Assembly: GCA_036250195.1 (NCBI GenBank)
Contig: JAVHZZ010000008.1
Location: forward strand, 2,254,001 to 2,318,000
Length of the DNA stretch: 64,000 nt
DNA from: Mixophyes australis
Taxonomy: Eukaryota > Chordata > Amphibia > Anura > Limnodynastidae
Direction: 5' to 3'
The translations under genes were made by a program, and so were the position numbers. Positions 11,640 to 24,739 of this stretch are shown here, piece after piece (position 1 is the first letter of the stretch; every line of letters begins with the position of its first letter). A model generated the notes under the pieces. That model saw only the letters and a list, made by a program, of their open reading frames with translations, made no database searches and had not been told where the DNA came from.

Positions 11640-12580
11640 GCTACATTGGAGTTACATATCCTAAAAGAATGAAGGATTTTCACAAAAATATGTTCACACT
11701 CAGCAGCATGCAGTGAGCAACTTTGAATAATTTTATAAATAATTTGAGCTGTTTTGTAGTATAAGGTTTTTTCTTCCGGGTTTAGTTCCACGTAAATTTG
11801 AGTTTAGCGCTAAAGGTGCAGATAAGAGAAAGTGTCCAGTGATTTTCCATCTATCTCCAGACAGACGGATCAGCGCAGATTCCCAGCAGTTATGTAGCTC
11901 AGTGACGGCTTATAAAACATAAAGTCGGAGACTGAAGGAAAAGCGAGAAGGACGCTGGCTCCAGGGTCACAAAACCGAGCTCTGTACATCCCATATTTCA
12001 GGCTGGCAAATTGTTATCAAAGGATTTGCTGTATTGATTTGATGCTTCAGCTAAACGGCTCTTTTTCTGCAGCACAAATTGTCTCAGAAACCCCAAGTGT
12101 CATAAATGGCAAAACTAGCAGTGAATTATTTAAAGCCCCGAAGACAAAACCCTTCAGAATGGAACCAATGTCTTTTTATTTCACCAGAATGTTTCTTTGC
12201 AGGTAAATTAAATGAATATGGGATATATAAAAACCACTAATTACTACCTGCTACCCCTCCCAAGCACACAGTATAGGGGGCTCTCAGGGGCTGCTGCTTT
12301 GGATAGTCCAACAGAGCGTTGGGGCTCAACCATCTGTAACAGATTATATCCACCTTTGCCCCCCACAGTACCCAATAGCCCTCAGCTCCACATACTGTAC
12401 TTTTATTAGGAATTGAAGCTTATATGGGTAATGGCTGAACCCCTTACAGTCCCTTTATAATCTTCCTGAGAGTATCGGTCTGATATCTATTCTCAATAAT
12501 TGGTGAGATTTAATGGGGTTCTAAAGGAATTTTTTAATATCTACTACTCCCCACTGCTTCATCAGGAAGTTCCTTGATCC
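11640..12580. other. Intergenic, no recognised feature
   Basis: Unique sequence with no splice-flanked reading frame and no transposon termini that I can see. Confidence 0.35.
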
Positions 12581-12588
12581 TTGTAGGT

Positions 12589-12771
12589 CAGGGGTGGGCA
12601 AACCAGTCCTCAAGGGCCATAAACAGTTCATGTTTTTAGGATTTCTGTCTGTAGAAACAGCTGGGATAATTACTGACCCAGCCAAATAGATTAACTCAGC
12701 TGTGCATGATTAAAGAAATCCTAAAAAGATGAACTGTTGATGGCCCTTGAGGACTGGTTTGCCCACCCCTG
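12589..12771. mobile_element. hAT MITE, intact ends
   Basis: 183 bp with inverted repeats beginning caggggtgggcaaaccagtc and ending in the complement. TTGTAGGT is duplicated at 12581-12588 and 12772-12779. Non-coding, typical of a non-autonomous hAT. Confidence 0.93.
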
Positions 12772-12779
12772 TTGTAGGT

Positions 12780-13629
12780 GATATGAGGATTTATATACAC
12801 TTAGCTGATATGCAACAATCATGAAGTAGGGGGCGGTACTGATGATACAACTTATTGCACCTCCACCTGGGATGATAGTCGGGAGGAGGTTTGACATATT
12901 TCCCAATAGTTTAGATTTATGGGGCATATTGAAAAGTGTGTTTGGATTGATCAAACGTGGGCGTGATCAGGTGAAGTTTCGGTTGATTGAGACTTTCGTC
13001 TCAGTTTTGTACTTTTTAACGTTTGTAGGTATGAGGTCAGGTAGTCTAGTTATTTGCCTATGCGGCACTATGAAGCCAAAAATCCAAATGAATCCAAAAT
13101 GAAATAGGCACTTTCACAAACCTGTGGGAAATGTATCGCACCGTTAGAGAATGTGCGTTATTTTGTATGAGGGACCCTCGTTTACTCACCCGTTACTACC
13201 ATGGCTCAGTCTTGAAGCTCAATCACGTTGTAGGTTTTCTGCAATTGCCATTATGAGGTCACAAAATGTAATTGCTGCATCCATATTTCGGTGGGATTGC
13301 TCATAGAGGTGCTAGGAAAAATGTAATAAGTAATGATCCTTATAGATGTAATAATGGGGTGTATGATATTTATGTAATGATTGAGGTTGGCGATAGGACA
13401 TAGAATATGAAGCACCTGTGACTACACTGTGCTATGCAGACTCCAGGCAGTCCTTTATTCCCCCATTCTTGGTCTGTCTTATCGGAGGCTTTTAAATTGG
13501 GGACACCCCCACAGTGATCCTGTGAGATTACAGAACAAGTGGTCTCATGTTTATAACGTTCTGGTAGAACATGCAGAAGTATTGGTTTCAGGGAGGGGTA
13601 GGATAAGCTATATAGTGCAGAGAGAGCCC
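12780..13629. other. Intergenic, no recognised feature
   Basis: Unique sequence with short open frames only and no splice or repeat structure that I can support. Confidence 0.3.
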
Positions 13630-14130
13630 TAGAAGATTGAATGTTGGGAGAGTCTGGTCAGGTGGGATAGGGACGAGGGGAGCAGCACGGGAGAAGTCTT
13701 GGTGGCAAAGAGAGGTGGTTCAGAGGGAGAGTATCTTGTGACAAGGTCAGAGATGTGTGAAGGGGAGGACTTGGTTGGGGCTTTAAAGGTGATGGGGAGT
13801 AACTTGAACTAAATTCTAGAGCAAACAGAGAGCCAGTGTTGGGATTGTGGGAGTAGTGCAGCAGATTTGCTGAGAGTTAGACCGGTCTCGCCATGGCATT
13901 TAGGGTGGATTGAAGAGGGCCTAGCAGGGTGACGGGAAGACCAAATATGAGGAGGTGACATTAGTCTAGTCGGATAATAACAAGGTACTGGGTCTAGGTT
14001 GTAGCAACATCCGGAGAAATGGACTTTTGCGGTTTGAAGACTGAGCGACGTGCGGAGAGAGGCTGAGGGTGGAGATATTGGGGGACATGGGAGAGTGGGT
14101 ACCAGGGAGAGCCCCCGCCTCAGAGTGCAA
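13630..14130 (+). repeat. Probable old dispersed repeat
   Basis: Purine-rich sequence with phrases I associate with a common amphibian interspersed repeat (gctttaaaggtgatggggag; agccagtgttgggattgtgg; tagggtggattgaagagggc). The family is not identified and the ends are unclear. Confidence 0.35.
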
Positions 14131-15880
14131 TAATCACACATTACACAGATGGATCTGTGAGGTCAATGTATAGCGCATATATCCATGTACTACGTGTGGT
14201 TAATGACACCGTCAGTTTATGTGCTACAAAATAAATATTATTATAAATTCTAACGAAGGATCACATTTGTATTTATGGTTCTATGAAGTGGGCGGATTGT
14301 ATCAGTTTCTATGTCACAATTTTCTTTCAGAAATATGCAGCAAGATGTAACTATTTTATTTTTCCATGACAGTATATACTAGATTATCAATGACCAATAA
14401 ATCACTGGTACTATTCCCTTACTAGACACGGCGTTACTACAGTCATGGGGTTCTCATCAGGAACAAGCTCATAGTTTAGCGCTGGGTCCTGCACCCCAGC
14501 CTTGATAAACGATCTCTTTATACACCGGTCTCGTCTCCTCGCCCTGTCTGTGTAATTGCCACTAATGACTTGTTTCTATCTCAGTGCTGGAGATGGAAGG
14601 TCACAGTGTGCGGTGAAGTAGCTGCTTTCTGAGCTACGGCGGCACCAGTCCATCATCGTGACACGGACATCACATAGATGGGGGGCTGACAACTTCATCT
14701 CGCAGGTGCCGCCCGCTGGGCTGTGATCTGAGGTCTTTCAGGATCTATTGCAGACCCGGCTGAAGGGGAAGGCAATGAACCCTAGAGGTGATCGGACGCT
14801 AGTTCTGCATTGAGGGTCTTGTAGGTAAACCTTGTGAGGTTGTCAGTGTGAATATACAAATGTGCGTTAGGGTCAGAAAATCCACTTGTATAATTATACA
14901 CGGCGTCTAATGTCAGATATATTCACAGTCCTACATTAAACGAAGAATGTGCCACAGCAACCAACAAAAAGAGTTCTGGTCTCACATTATGGGGGCCCCA
15001 CGTTTTCTTAGTCTATACTTACTGTGCAGTAAAGCACTTACTGGACCCATCCACTAATCCCATAAATCTAGCAGCAGAGGTTGCCCGATTCCTAGGAAAT
15101 CAACACTGACCTAAAGGGGGAACCCTCACCCCCAATCAGAGGAACTGTGAGTCTACTCGATAGATAGATATATATATCACATTTGGGATATAATTACAGG
15201 GCTTGATGCAGCTGTCAGGATATAAGAACCATATAAGTACTATAACTATTTCCTATCCCTTGTTTGGACCTAAGACAGAATCAATCCTGGCCCATACACT
15301 TAGAGCTAGGAAAACATGAAATTGAGTAATTCCCATTAAAATAATCTACTCTACGACCCTCAGACAATTGCAGACTTTTTCCGCAGTTTCTACAACCTAC
15401 ATTCAGGTATCTCCAGAGATGTCATTTCCTTCACCTATCCTGTATATCTGGGCTCATCTAAACAGTAAAATAAAATTAACTCCAAATGGCTTCTTGCCCT
15501 CTGTTACCTAAAATTCTCAGACCCTCGTGCCTCTAATACTAATCTTATTGAACTCTGACCTTCAAGGCAAAAAGTTTTTGGGAGTCAGCACCTGAGCACT
15601 TTTTCTGCAATTTCTTCAATCCACCACTTTGGGGAATAAGGCTGCACAAGGCTCACAGTAAGCGGTTATATTGTAGTTTTGTGGCCCTTTGTTATGTTCT
15701 CTTTGTTTTATACAATTCCAGCAGAAGATTCGACCTTCAGAAACAACACAACAGAGCAGAGTAATGTACATGAAGAATCGTCCCACGGTCCCTCTAGGAA
15801 GTGATAGAAACATTAACAGACAGAACCAATCTTACTGTATAATATGGCACAATAACCACCAGGAACACAGGAATTTGACT
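14131..15880. other. Intergenic, downstream of both convergent genes
   Basis: Unique sequence with no supported gene or repeat. The minus-strand gene should be cleaved at its right border. Confidence 0.3.
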
Positions 15881-18173
15881 TCTTTTTATTTTTCTTGTTT
15901 TATTTTGTTCATTTATTAATCTTTACGGAACTGGAGCGACAACACCGGCCGTGCATGTAATGTAACATTGAGGTCAGTGTTAGGACACTCCTGTTTCTCG
16001 GCAGTCGGAGGTGATATTACTGCGTCGTCTTCAGGGGTCTCGGTGAGGGGCAGGAGGCTTATGAATGGATTGTCACAGAGGAAGGGGACAAATCAGTTTC
16101 TTGTGTAAAGAGGTCGAGGTTGGACATCAAACTCTCAGAGTGAAATGGAACGAAGCTTTGAGGCTTTTTGTCTCCAGAGCCTATGGACCCCGTTCCCCTT
16201 CTGGGGGACGTGGAATAAAACGCTTGTTACATAGATGACAATCTAAGGTATGGGGGGGGACACTACTGGATCCACCTTTCCATGCATATAGAACAAGGCA
16301 ATCTTGCGTTTGTCACCAATCATTGCCCATCACTCTGGGTACAATGGATTTCCTTGGGTCACACTTAGCCATAGGCGTGCTGAGCCTAGTTATTTAAATA
16401 GTAAATAGTCCAGAAAATAGGTCTAGAATTTCTTACAAAAATTCTTTCGCAAGCTAGTTTCAAATGCAAATAAAATATAGTAACAAAATCCACAAGTTCT
16501 TCTCTATAGAAATATCAAGTTTCTGAATCAATCACCGATCTTGTTGAGGCTGCGGTGCCCATAATCTCTACACTGTAGTTAAAATGCTCGTTAGGTGATG
16601 TCACCTATTAAACTGCAGATTGGGGATAAATAGCCCAAGAAGAATATCACGGTCTGCATATTTGGAAGGCGCAGAGTTTGTTTAATTAATAAAGGAGGAT
16701 GTCAGGGTGAGAGTAACGTGATGTAAATCTCTCTCTTGATCAGGAAGAATATAGGTTCCTGGGCTAAGAATACTGAACGTGTTCCTGGTTATTAATGGAA
16801 CATCCAAGTTTATTACGGAAATGAAAACGTGCGCCATGTTTTTGGTCTGTTGGGTTTCTCCTTAAAGGACAGGGCAGGTTGTAACTAACAGTCCTTTATC
16901 CGTCACATCTCTATCAGATGCAGAAAGAGGTCAGACATGTTAACGGCAAACAGAACTGAGAATGTACCTAGCTCGAACCATTCAGTACATAGATAATACA
17001 TGTGTCACGCGTGTCTATGCGACACAACACTGCCGTCACCATCCATGACTCCTAGGAGCTGAGACAGTATTTCATCATTGGGTTTTCCCAGAATATTGTA
17101 AGAAGAATTTCTTTCCTCGGGTTACAGAAGCCGACTCTCGGCTTCGTGGTTCTCAGTGTTTCTAGCATTCTATATTTGTTGCATGTTGGATATTAGTCTA
17201 GAAAGAACACAAGGAGAAGGGACTGACCCTGAACTATAACCCTAAAAACAAAAGTTCTTCGCTGTTCATTTGCTTTGTTAAAAATTAATAATCCGCCGTG
17301 TTCAGTCTGAAGATATCGGGGTTGAACAAAAAAGAAAAAGCCATTTCTAAGCCTCGGTTGCTGTCATACGGGGAACAGAGAGATTGTAGCAAACTGGCGA
17401 TCTAGTAAGAGACCTCATAGACCACAGAGATGGCTGGAAGGATGGGTGGGCACCACATAGGGAAAGTGATGGAATTTGTCTCTTAAAGGAGAAACCCAAA
17501 GAGCCGTAACGGAGTTTACAACTTTCAGACCGGACCGTTGAAAAGATTTACAAAATACTTAGTACCTAAAATAGCATCTAAAATGGTGAGGTGTCCCTTA
17601 CGTGGTTAATTGACACTATAGTGTAGGTCGTATGTGGAAGGCTCAATGAGACCATTGTTTAACTCAGACTTTTCCAAACACGTCTACGAAATCATCACCA
17701 GTTTAGGTGGAACACCCCACCACAAATACTAACGCAACAATAAATCTGCTACATCTCTTCATACCACCATCTTCTAAGTGTCTGCCCAATGGGGCATCTT
17801 GATTAAATAATCCAGTTTAGAAACGTGTACAATATCTACCTGTTCAGTAAATCGTTGTGTTTATATTAAAGGTCTTCTCTACTAAGCCCTTCTAGCTTCT
17901 CAGAAGATTTGGGAGAAGATACAGGGAGGGGGGGGGGCATGTTGGATGGATGTGGGGTAGACAGATGGGGTGGTGGGGTCACAGGTATGTAACAGGTTTT
18001 CATGGTGGATATATATATATACAGCGATGGCTCGATTCTCACACCGGCGGTCAGTCCATAACAATCACCTTGAGTCCTGGATCTTGTCTGTCCATCCATG
18101 TGAACACATTAAGGGAAGAGCTACATGCAGCCTCCTGCCCCGTCTCCCACCCCCGGGCCTTCTCCTGACTACA
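15880..18173 (-). other. Presumed 3' UTR of the minus-strand gene
   Basis: Repeat-free sequence between the stop codon and the poly(A) cluster. A further single TTTATT occurs near 16811 and could serve as an alternative site. Contains an 8-G run near 17930 and a short TA run near 18009. Confidence 0.4.
15885..15917 (-). terminator. Cluster of three poly(A) signals of the minus-strand gene
   Basis: TTTATT (AATAAA on minus) occurs at 15885-15890, 15898-15903 and 15912-15917. Downstream on the minus strand is a GT-rich stretch (tgtgttcctggtggttattg). Together this is a good candidate cleavage region about 2.3 kb after the stop codon at 18174-18176. Confidence 0.45.
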
Positions 18174-18256
18174 TTAGATGCGTCTGGAGGTCTGCTTGAA
18201 GATGAAGCCTCGGTGAGCCAGGGTCTTCATGATGTTAGCGATGTTCCTGCAGTCAT
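18174..18256 (-). CDS. Terminal coding exon of an unidentified minus-strand gene
   Basis: On the minus strand a pyrimidine-rich acceptor (cggtttctctctcctcgcag) precedes a frame reading DCRNIANIMKTLAHRGFI, then FKQTSRRI and TAA. Codon choice (CTG, AAG, ATC, TTC) looks coding. A second AG ten bases further in (ctgcag|GAAC, right edge 18246) would start the exon in the phase left by the exon at 23041-23125. With the first AG an extra exon must lie between them. A long 3' UTR with poly(A) signals follows. I do not recognise the protein, which ends in a basic C-terminus. Confidence 0.6.
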
Positions 18257-18749
18257 CTGCGAGGAGAGAGAAACCGCGTTATAAGTCAGAACTGCGCTGT
18301 TCTTACAGTCAGATTAACATGGAAATAATCTGGCACATTATATTATACGGCCTCATGTGGACGGCTAACAAGGACCTAGGTGTACAGTTATAAGACAGCC
18401 CCAACGATAGACTAAAATATATGCTATGATATAAGGATTAATGGTTGTTTTGAAGTATCTATTAACGCTTATATCACTTCCCCCTCGTTAGAAAGTGTAA
18501 TGAGATTCATGTGTTGTAGTCTCTATAAACATCATCTGTTACAGTAACAAATGTCTCAGTAATTTCTGTACACAATGTATGGAGCTCGCTGGAGGGGGTT
18601 AAATAGTGAGGGAGGGAGCAGTTATTCACTAATAGTGGAGGGGGCCGTGCAGGACAACAGCAGCAGCTCTAAAATAGAAACCGGACTTTAAATTGATTCC
18701 TGCTGTCTATATTTCATGCTGGAGATTGGCTTGTAAATCCATGTTTTGA

Positions 18750-18818
18750 TCTATGAGGACCGTCTCCTTAAGAAAAAGCAAAAGTAAATGTGTAATTTCT
18801 CCCTTGACAGAACACGGT
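18750..18818 (-). other. Weak alternative terminal exon signal
   Basis: On the minus strand a very strong acceptor tract (cttttgctttttcttaag) at about 18770 is followed by an open frame ETVLIDQNMDLQANLQHEI and TAG. This could be an alternative last exon or chance in a conserved element. No poly(A) evidence ties it down. Confidence 0.15.
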
Positions 18819-18819
18819 A

Positions 18820-19660
18820 GATATGGCTATCCTTCTTCCCTCTCCCCTCCGTCGTGGGACAGCTGCGTTGTGTCGGATTAACGCTTTTTCTTCCTCGCCC
18901 CCACGCCTTGATGTCTCCATTTCATTACGCCACGGCCATTTATCAAGCTGTTACCGTAAGGGTGACTTTGCCAACTTGCATGTGGCAGGCGGAGAGGCAG
19001 TGCCATGGTACAAGGAAGGGAGGGGGGGTCTGAATAGACTGGGTGGGGGCATTGTGTTAGAGAGAGGATGAGAAGAGGCTGTATCCCTACTGATGTGTAA
19101 ATGATAAAGACGACTCAACATCCATCTCTCCCTGCAAACCTGCAGAGTGCTTTATAATCAAGCCTAGGCGATAATAATGTGGAATTAGGTCTCTCTATCA
19201 AAGGGGGAGGCCTTTTAATCACGGCTTAAAGGGTGCGAGTGCTGTTTATCATAATTGAACTGTATCCAGGCTAATTGCAGCTATATTTCACTGTCGCTGA
19301 GACACCAGCGCTGGGAGCAGAAGACGTGGTGAAGACTGAGGTGTCACCAGGACAGGATATCTGGGGTACAAGTTCTGCCCCAGTCTCAATTCCTGGGGCA
19401 AGACTCCAGGTGGATTATTTATCTGTCAATTTCCCACACGAAAAGTACCGAGCGGTTGGCCAAAAATTAAAGAGCAGAATGAGTCAGTAATTAGAACAAC
19501 AAATGAATATGGTTTCTTAATTCTTTCATGACATTATTACTCAATTAAGTCTAAATTATTTTTCTCCCTCTAAATAAGGAAAATTTTCTTTGTGATGAAA
19601 CTGCCGGTAAAATAACATTTAACACCTGACCTCAAGGATGCACTGGGAAGCTCTCACATT
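18820..19660. promoter_or_regulatory. Candidate conserved non-coding regulatory element
   Basis: Unique AT-rich DNA inside the inferred gene with dense developmental-type motifs: ggccatttatcaag, ccttttaatcacgg, tttatcataattgaac, ggctaattgcagctatattt, gcagaatgagtcagtaatta. It resembles vertebrate conserved enhancers in character. Conservation cannot be measured here. Confidence 0.35.
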
Positions 19661-20357
19661 ATATAGGAGGGGGAGGGGGGGGGGGGGGCACGTCCATTAC
19701 ATCCGGCAGGTGCTTTGTGCGCCAATGTACAGCGCCAGGGACAAGAGACACTAGTTTATATGCGACTGTTCACATACAGGTAATCAGATAGTTCTCACAT
19801 GTAAGTGATCACTAGTAACGAGACATTAATGACAAATGGTGGCTTTACCCGCTTTTTAAGTACATTTAAAAAAACAAACAGTTGTCCGTCCTTCCTCCAC
19901 CCCAACTAAATTCTGTCACTGACGCATTGTACAATGTAGAACACCATTAATGTAACACAAAATAAAGGTAGCACCAAACCCAAACTATTTCCCTTACTCC
20001 CCCCTAATACAAACACATTTACATCACTATGATCATTACACCTGGGAGGGGCAGATGGAGTTTTACTACTTAAAGAACAATATGAATAATGTTCTGGTCA
20101 CTAAGAGGCGACAACGATCAGCAGCCAGAAGTGTAAAATGAATAAAAAGTTGTATAATATTTAACATTTGTTTTTAATTGTTTATCCTTCAATATCTCTG
20201 GAGCATTTTCTTCACTTGTACCCGGTTTATACAGAACATTAACAATAGTTTTATCACTCACATCGTTATTTGCAGCAACAAAGTTATTTTTCAACACAAT
20301 GTAAAAACATTGTTACAGTATTGTATTTTTCCCGAATTCCAATGCATCTAAATGTAT

Positions 20358-20976
20358 TACTATATGATTATTATATAAAGACAGACGGTGTGTATAACGT
20401 GTGATTGTTATATAAAGACAGACGGTGTGTATAACGTGTGATTGTTATATAAAGACAGATGGTGTGTATAACGTGTGATTGTTATATAAAGACAGACGGT
20501 GTGTATAACGTGTGATTGTTATATAAAGACAGACGGTGTATATAACGTGTGATTGTGTGTATAAAGACAGACGGTGTGTACAACGTGTGATTGTGTGTAT
20601 AAAGACAGACGGTATGTATAACGTGTGATTGTGTGTATAAAGACAGACGGTGTGTATAACGTGTGATTGTGTGTATAACGACAGACGGTTTGTACAACGT
20701 GTGATTGTGTGTATAAAGACAGACGGTGTGTATAACGTGTGATTGTGTATAAAGACAGACGGTGTGTACAACGTGTGATTGTGTATAAAGACAGACGGTG
20801 TGTACAACGTGTGATTGTGTATAAAGACAGACGGTGTGTACAACGTGTGATTGTGTATAAAGACAGACGGTGTGTATAACGTGTGATTGTGTATAACGAC
20901 AGGCGGTGTGTATAACGTGTGATTGTGTATAACAACAGACGGTGTGTATAACGTGTGATTGTGTATAAAGACAGAC
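20358..20976. repeat. 36-38 bp minisatellite, about 16 units
   Basis: The unit is close to tataaagacagacggtgtgt plus ataacgtgtgattgt. Early units contain 'gttatataaag', later ones 'gtgtataaag' or 'gtgtgtataaag', so variants are grouped. Minus-strand open frames of 138-183 codons through the array are artefacts. It lies within the inferred last intron. Confidence 0.93.
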
Positions 20977-20979
20977 ATT

Positions 20980-23040
20980 ATGTATGTAAATTTGAGTGTC
21001 GGAAGGATACAGAGGACAGTCTGTTAGAACCATGCAGTTAAGGTCACCTACAGGAAAAAAAACTTTTAATTAAACGTAAAGCTCCCGGCTGCCTCGGGCC
21101 CTGCATTCCAAGTCTAGTTACATTTCCACGTATGACGAAGCCCCATAGCTCTCCGTGCAGGACGAGAAGTAATTTCAGTAATTTTTAGCTAATGGACAGG
21201 GTTATGTCCCCAATAACTTAGCAATGAATTGGGCTGCACAGTAGTGGGATCATCTCTCTGGACTGACATTACTGCGCACAGACCGCGCTGGCTGCAGGGC
21301 TCCGAGACAGGATCATCGCTGACATTAACTCTTCCTAATGGACAAATCTGTATCTGCTACTCAAATGGTAATCACAGGATGCAGGAAAAGGAAGATCTCT
21401 GATACAACATGTTATACACAGGTTTCTGTATGTTGAGTTACTCTGGTATCGGGTACAATGGCAGATACATCCGGAGCAATGTTCTTCTTAACGTGTCCCT
21501 GAACCGCATGAACAAGGTAATTTCCTTGGCGTGTGCCTCACTTAGTATGGGGCATGTGAGAGGCGTGAACACGGCACACTCACACTTACAGACCTGGCTG
21601 CCGTTCAGTGGGTGTTGTAGAGGGGTGAGAGGATATTGGAGGGGACATATTGACAGTTTTGGATATTTGTAATTAGTGACTCCGAGATACGTTTAATTCC
21701 TTTGCTGTGTGGTTTCCAAACTACATGAAACATGAACGGAGAATGAAACTTGGGGGTTCAGGTGACCATCACTGAGCTTCACCTCATCCATAGAACAGAC
21801 AGATCGGTAAGAGGAGCAGAGAGGCTGTGGCAGATAATTACTCAGGATTTCACGTAGGTGAGTGACAGGGATTAGCAGGGTCTGAAGGATTACAAACACA
21901 TTCCTGCTCTCTGACCTGCACACAAAGGGCCACCGTGAACTTCCATATCATCAGACTCAAACAGGTCGATATCCATAGAGCGGAGCACTGCGCCAATACT
22001 GCACGCACAATATAGACACGCTCCTGTGTGACTTTATGCGGATTATCTTATCTATTCATACCACAAATTACCGATACGCTGGAGGGTCAGGCAGAACGGA
22101 CAGACAGCCCCCAGTTCAGAGGAAAGTTTTATAAGTAATTATATGACCCAGAGCCACTTGTACTCAGCATCAGGATTTTAGACTGAGACTTGTAGTTCCT
22201 CAGCAGCTGAGAGAGTGGAGAGTACATAATACACACATATCTATCTATATATATATATACACATCACTGGTAGCATTTTGTCAACAGCTTTTTCAAGGAC
22301 AGTCTGCAGTGCAAGTGTTAGAGGTAAATGTAACAGGTCACCCACCATACCCAAAGTACCATAATGTTTTATTGGAATATACCCTCTTTAAGAAATCTTC
22401 ACACAACCAGGGCCACAGAGAGGAAGTGGGGCCCCAGTGCAGCCACCTCTTGGCGACACATCTGCCCATCATGTGCCACCTACCAGTCCCTTAGTGTTGG
22501 CTGTGATAGATGCACAGTGCAGACTGGGACCTGTGATGTCACATATAGCAGCCAATGGCAGTGAGGTCTCTGAGTTAATGTAAATTTAGCAAACCTCTAT
22601 AGGCTGCTGCAATTCATTGAAGAACATCAGGCAGTGCTGTGATTGGCTGCTCTCTCTGCTATTCATTAACAACACTCTAACCATGTGTACCCCAATATCA
22701 AGTAGGCCACAAACTTCGGGGTGTCAACTGTTGCTGGGACTTTGACTACCAGCGGCCATAGCTGTGTTAGGGCAGGAGCAGCGGCCGAGAAAGCGCTTTA
22801 CTCCAAATCAGGGCCCGTCTTGTAGGGCCAAATATCTTAGGAACCCCCATAGTGCAAAAAATAGGAATTCCAGTTAATTTTAAAGTGTAATGGAAGGCAA
22901 TGTCTTCTGACCCATTTTCCACCAGTGTTTACTATAAATACAGGTCTGTGTGTGTAGCAGAAAAGGAGAAGATTTCTAACATGCCCTGTGGCTCAGACTA
23001 GCCCAGCGCTGGTACGTAATAGGAACAGATACACACTTAC
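20980..23040 (-). other. Intron sequence, no firm feature
   Basis: Unique DNA between the minisatellite and the exon at 23041. A strong minus-strand acceptor tract (aagttttttttcctgtag) at about 21044-21060 precedes an open frame that runs into the minisatellite, with no donor. An 87-codon plus frame at 21409 ends near a gtaatt donor, but I do not trust it. There is a short TA run near 22240. Confidence 0.3.
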
Positions 23041-23125
23041 AGCCAGTACACGGCATAAACCAGGGACACGTCCTGTAGACGGCGGCGGTACTTGTCTATT
23101 GGCTGCGCATTACGCCGGCCGGTGG
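23041..23125 (-). CDS. Predicted internal coding exon of the minus-strand gene
   Basis: On the minus strand only one frame is open, reading TGRRNAQPIDKYRRRLQD then VSLVYAVYWL. It ends at a near-consensus donor (tggct|gtaagtgtg). The acceptor (aagaatctgcag) is weaker, so the upstream edge is less certain; an AG slightly earlier would keep the same frame. The arginine-rich helix-like stretch followed by a hydrophobic segment looks like real protein. The exon ends two bases into a codon, which fits the second acceptor of the terminal exon (18246). Confidence 0.5.
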
Positions 23126-23905
23126 CTGCAGATTCTTGGCTAGTGTATTACTTGCCTACGCCAAGACAGCAGCTACTCACTCACTAAATCACTCTGCAAG
23201 ACAGATTCTCATCAAGAGCAAGGTAAACACGCTTATTATAATTATCCCCACATCAAAACAAAACAATGGCAGAACACGCTGCTAATATGCAATTACAGGT
23301 CCTCATTGATTTTACCATGTAATCTGCTGCCACTGATTTAATAACACATCACACGCTGGGCTCCGGGGATATGAGACAAAATATTTTTATAAACTCTAAT
23401 CAAAAAGGAAAAAAAAATGAAAGAAAGCGGCTGCAGATGGATGATAGTTTAGCGGGTTATTCCGGCCCGGGTGGCACCGGAACGTGGATGGTCACTGCTG
23501 GTATATACAGGCTCCGTGGGACATACTAAATCCAACAATAGGCAGATACTCCGATACACTGTCCAGTTACTAGGATATTTAATGTCATGAATATTCACTG
23601 ACCATGTAATTGTCTAACCAGGGAGCTGATGCACGTTTAACACTAGGAATATGCAAAATTTTCATAAGCTCTACACAATAAAGAGCAGTTACCATCTACT
23701 CACACAGCAGAGGGCTATCCTGCGGGCTGAACCAATATTCCTGAGAATGCAGCCAATCAGAACACTAGACATAAAATACAAAATATCTGCATTCTCAGTA
23801 TTAGTGTTTCTGCTCAAAAACTGTTTTTCTCAGTAGGTGCACACTCCCATAAATGTGTTAGACCGGCGTCTGTATTCTACAATACTTCGCCCACTCTTCT
23901 GTATT

Positions 23906-24269
23906 AGGCTGGGTACACACTACAGGGCTTTCAGCCAATTATGGGGCCAATCAAACGACAAACGACCGTTTGGCCCGATATTGCATTACTGTATACACTC
24001 CAATGATAAACGATTATCGTTCCAAAGCTCATTGTATCGTATGATTTGTAAACCGAATAAAAAATCTCGTTCAATGACAGGCAGTGTCCATAGATCTCTA
24101 TGGAGTGTGCAGCATCAGGATCTTTTTAGCCAATGGTTATGACAGATGACGAACACAGATCTGAAGGTAAATCTTGTAAGACGTGTATAGTGTGTACACA
24201 GGAATCGCTACTGCTGATCGGGACATTTTTTTTTCCAGTCGTTGATTTTCTGTAGGGGGTAACCAGCCC
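23906..24269. mobile_element. MITE with imperfect inverted ends (family seen again at 53.7 kb)
   Basis: Left end aggctgggtacacactacag; right end is its approximate complement (ctgtagggggtaaccagcc). The interior is AT-rich with repeated tcgttt/aacga themes. The block at about 24105-24222 (cagcatcaggatcttttta...gtgtacacaggaatc) recurs with changes at about 53925-54035. No reading frame. The target duplication is unclear. Confidence 0.55.
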
Positions 24270-24668
24270 AATCCGCTGGTAACACAATATACACTGTAAC
24301 TAATCTCTATGTGAAGAGAGTAAACACAACCTCTACAAGGCAAAAAGCTAAACATGATACATTTCTGCATGTTTGGATACACACTTACTATTTATTTGCT
24401 GAAGATTGAAAATAAATAAATAAAAAAGCAGTGAATTTGGGATGTGCAAAAGATTGGACATAATTGCCCACCATTAATCTATCATGCCTTGGGGTTGTGT
24501 GGAAGCCGGTGGCACAGGGTGGGAGGGAGAATGGATTCAACTAAAGACAACCAAACCCTAGAAGCTGATGTCCCAGAGACAGGGGAGACGTTGCAGCTGA
24601 AGGAGGTTGGATATTTCTGCAACACAACGTTGCAAAACATGTGTCAAAATCAACCGTGAAGTACTTAC

Positions 24669-24732
24669 AGGAACAAAAGATAAAGGTTTTGGAATACGCT
24701 TCACCCTCCCAGACATGAATATTATGGGGAAT
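24669..24732 (-). CDS. Possible internal exon (64 nt), weakly supported
   Basis: Both minus-strand splice sites are strong: acceptor gatgtctgtccacag and donor gttcct|gtaagtac. Two frames are open; one reads IPHNIHVWEGEAYSKTFIFC and leaves the phase needed by the exon at 23041. It does not accept the phase left by the exon at 31692 without another exon in between. A 137-codon minus frame covers the area (24541-24954). It may be a skipped or alternative exon, or chance. Confidence 0.25.
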
Positions 24733-24739
24733 CTGTGGA

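Noticed and set aside
10320..11791. 256-263 codon arginine- and proline-rich minus frames
   Set aside because: Ten-codon periodicity equals the 30-bp minisatellite unit, so these are array artefacts.
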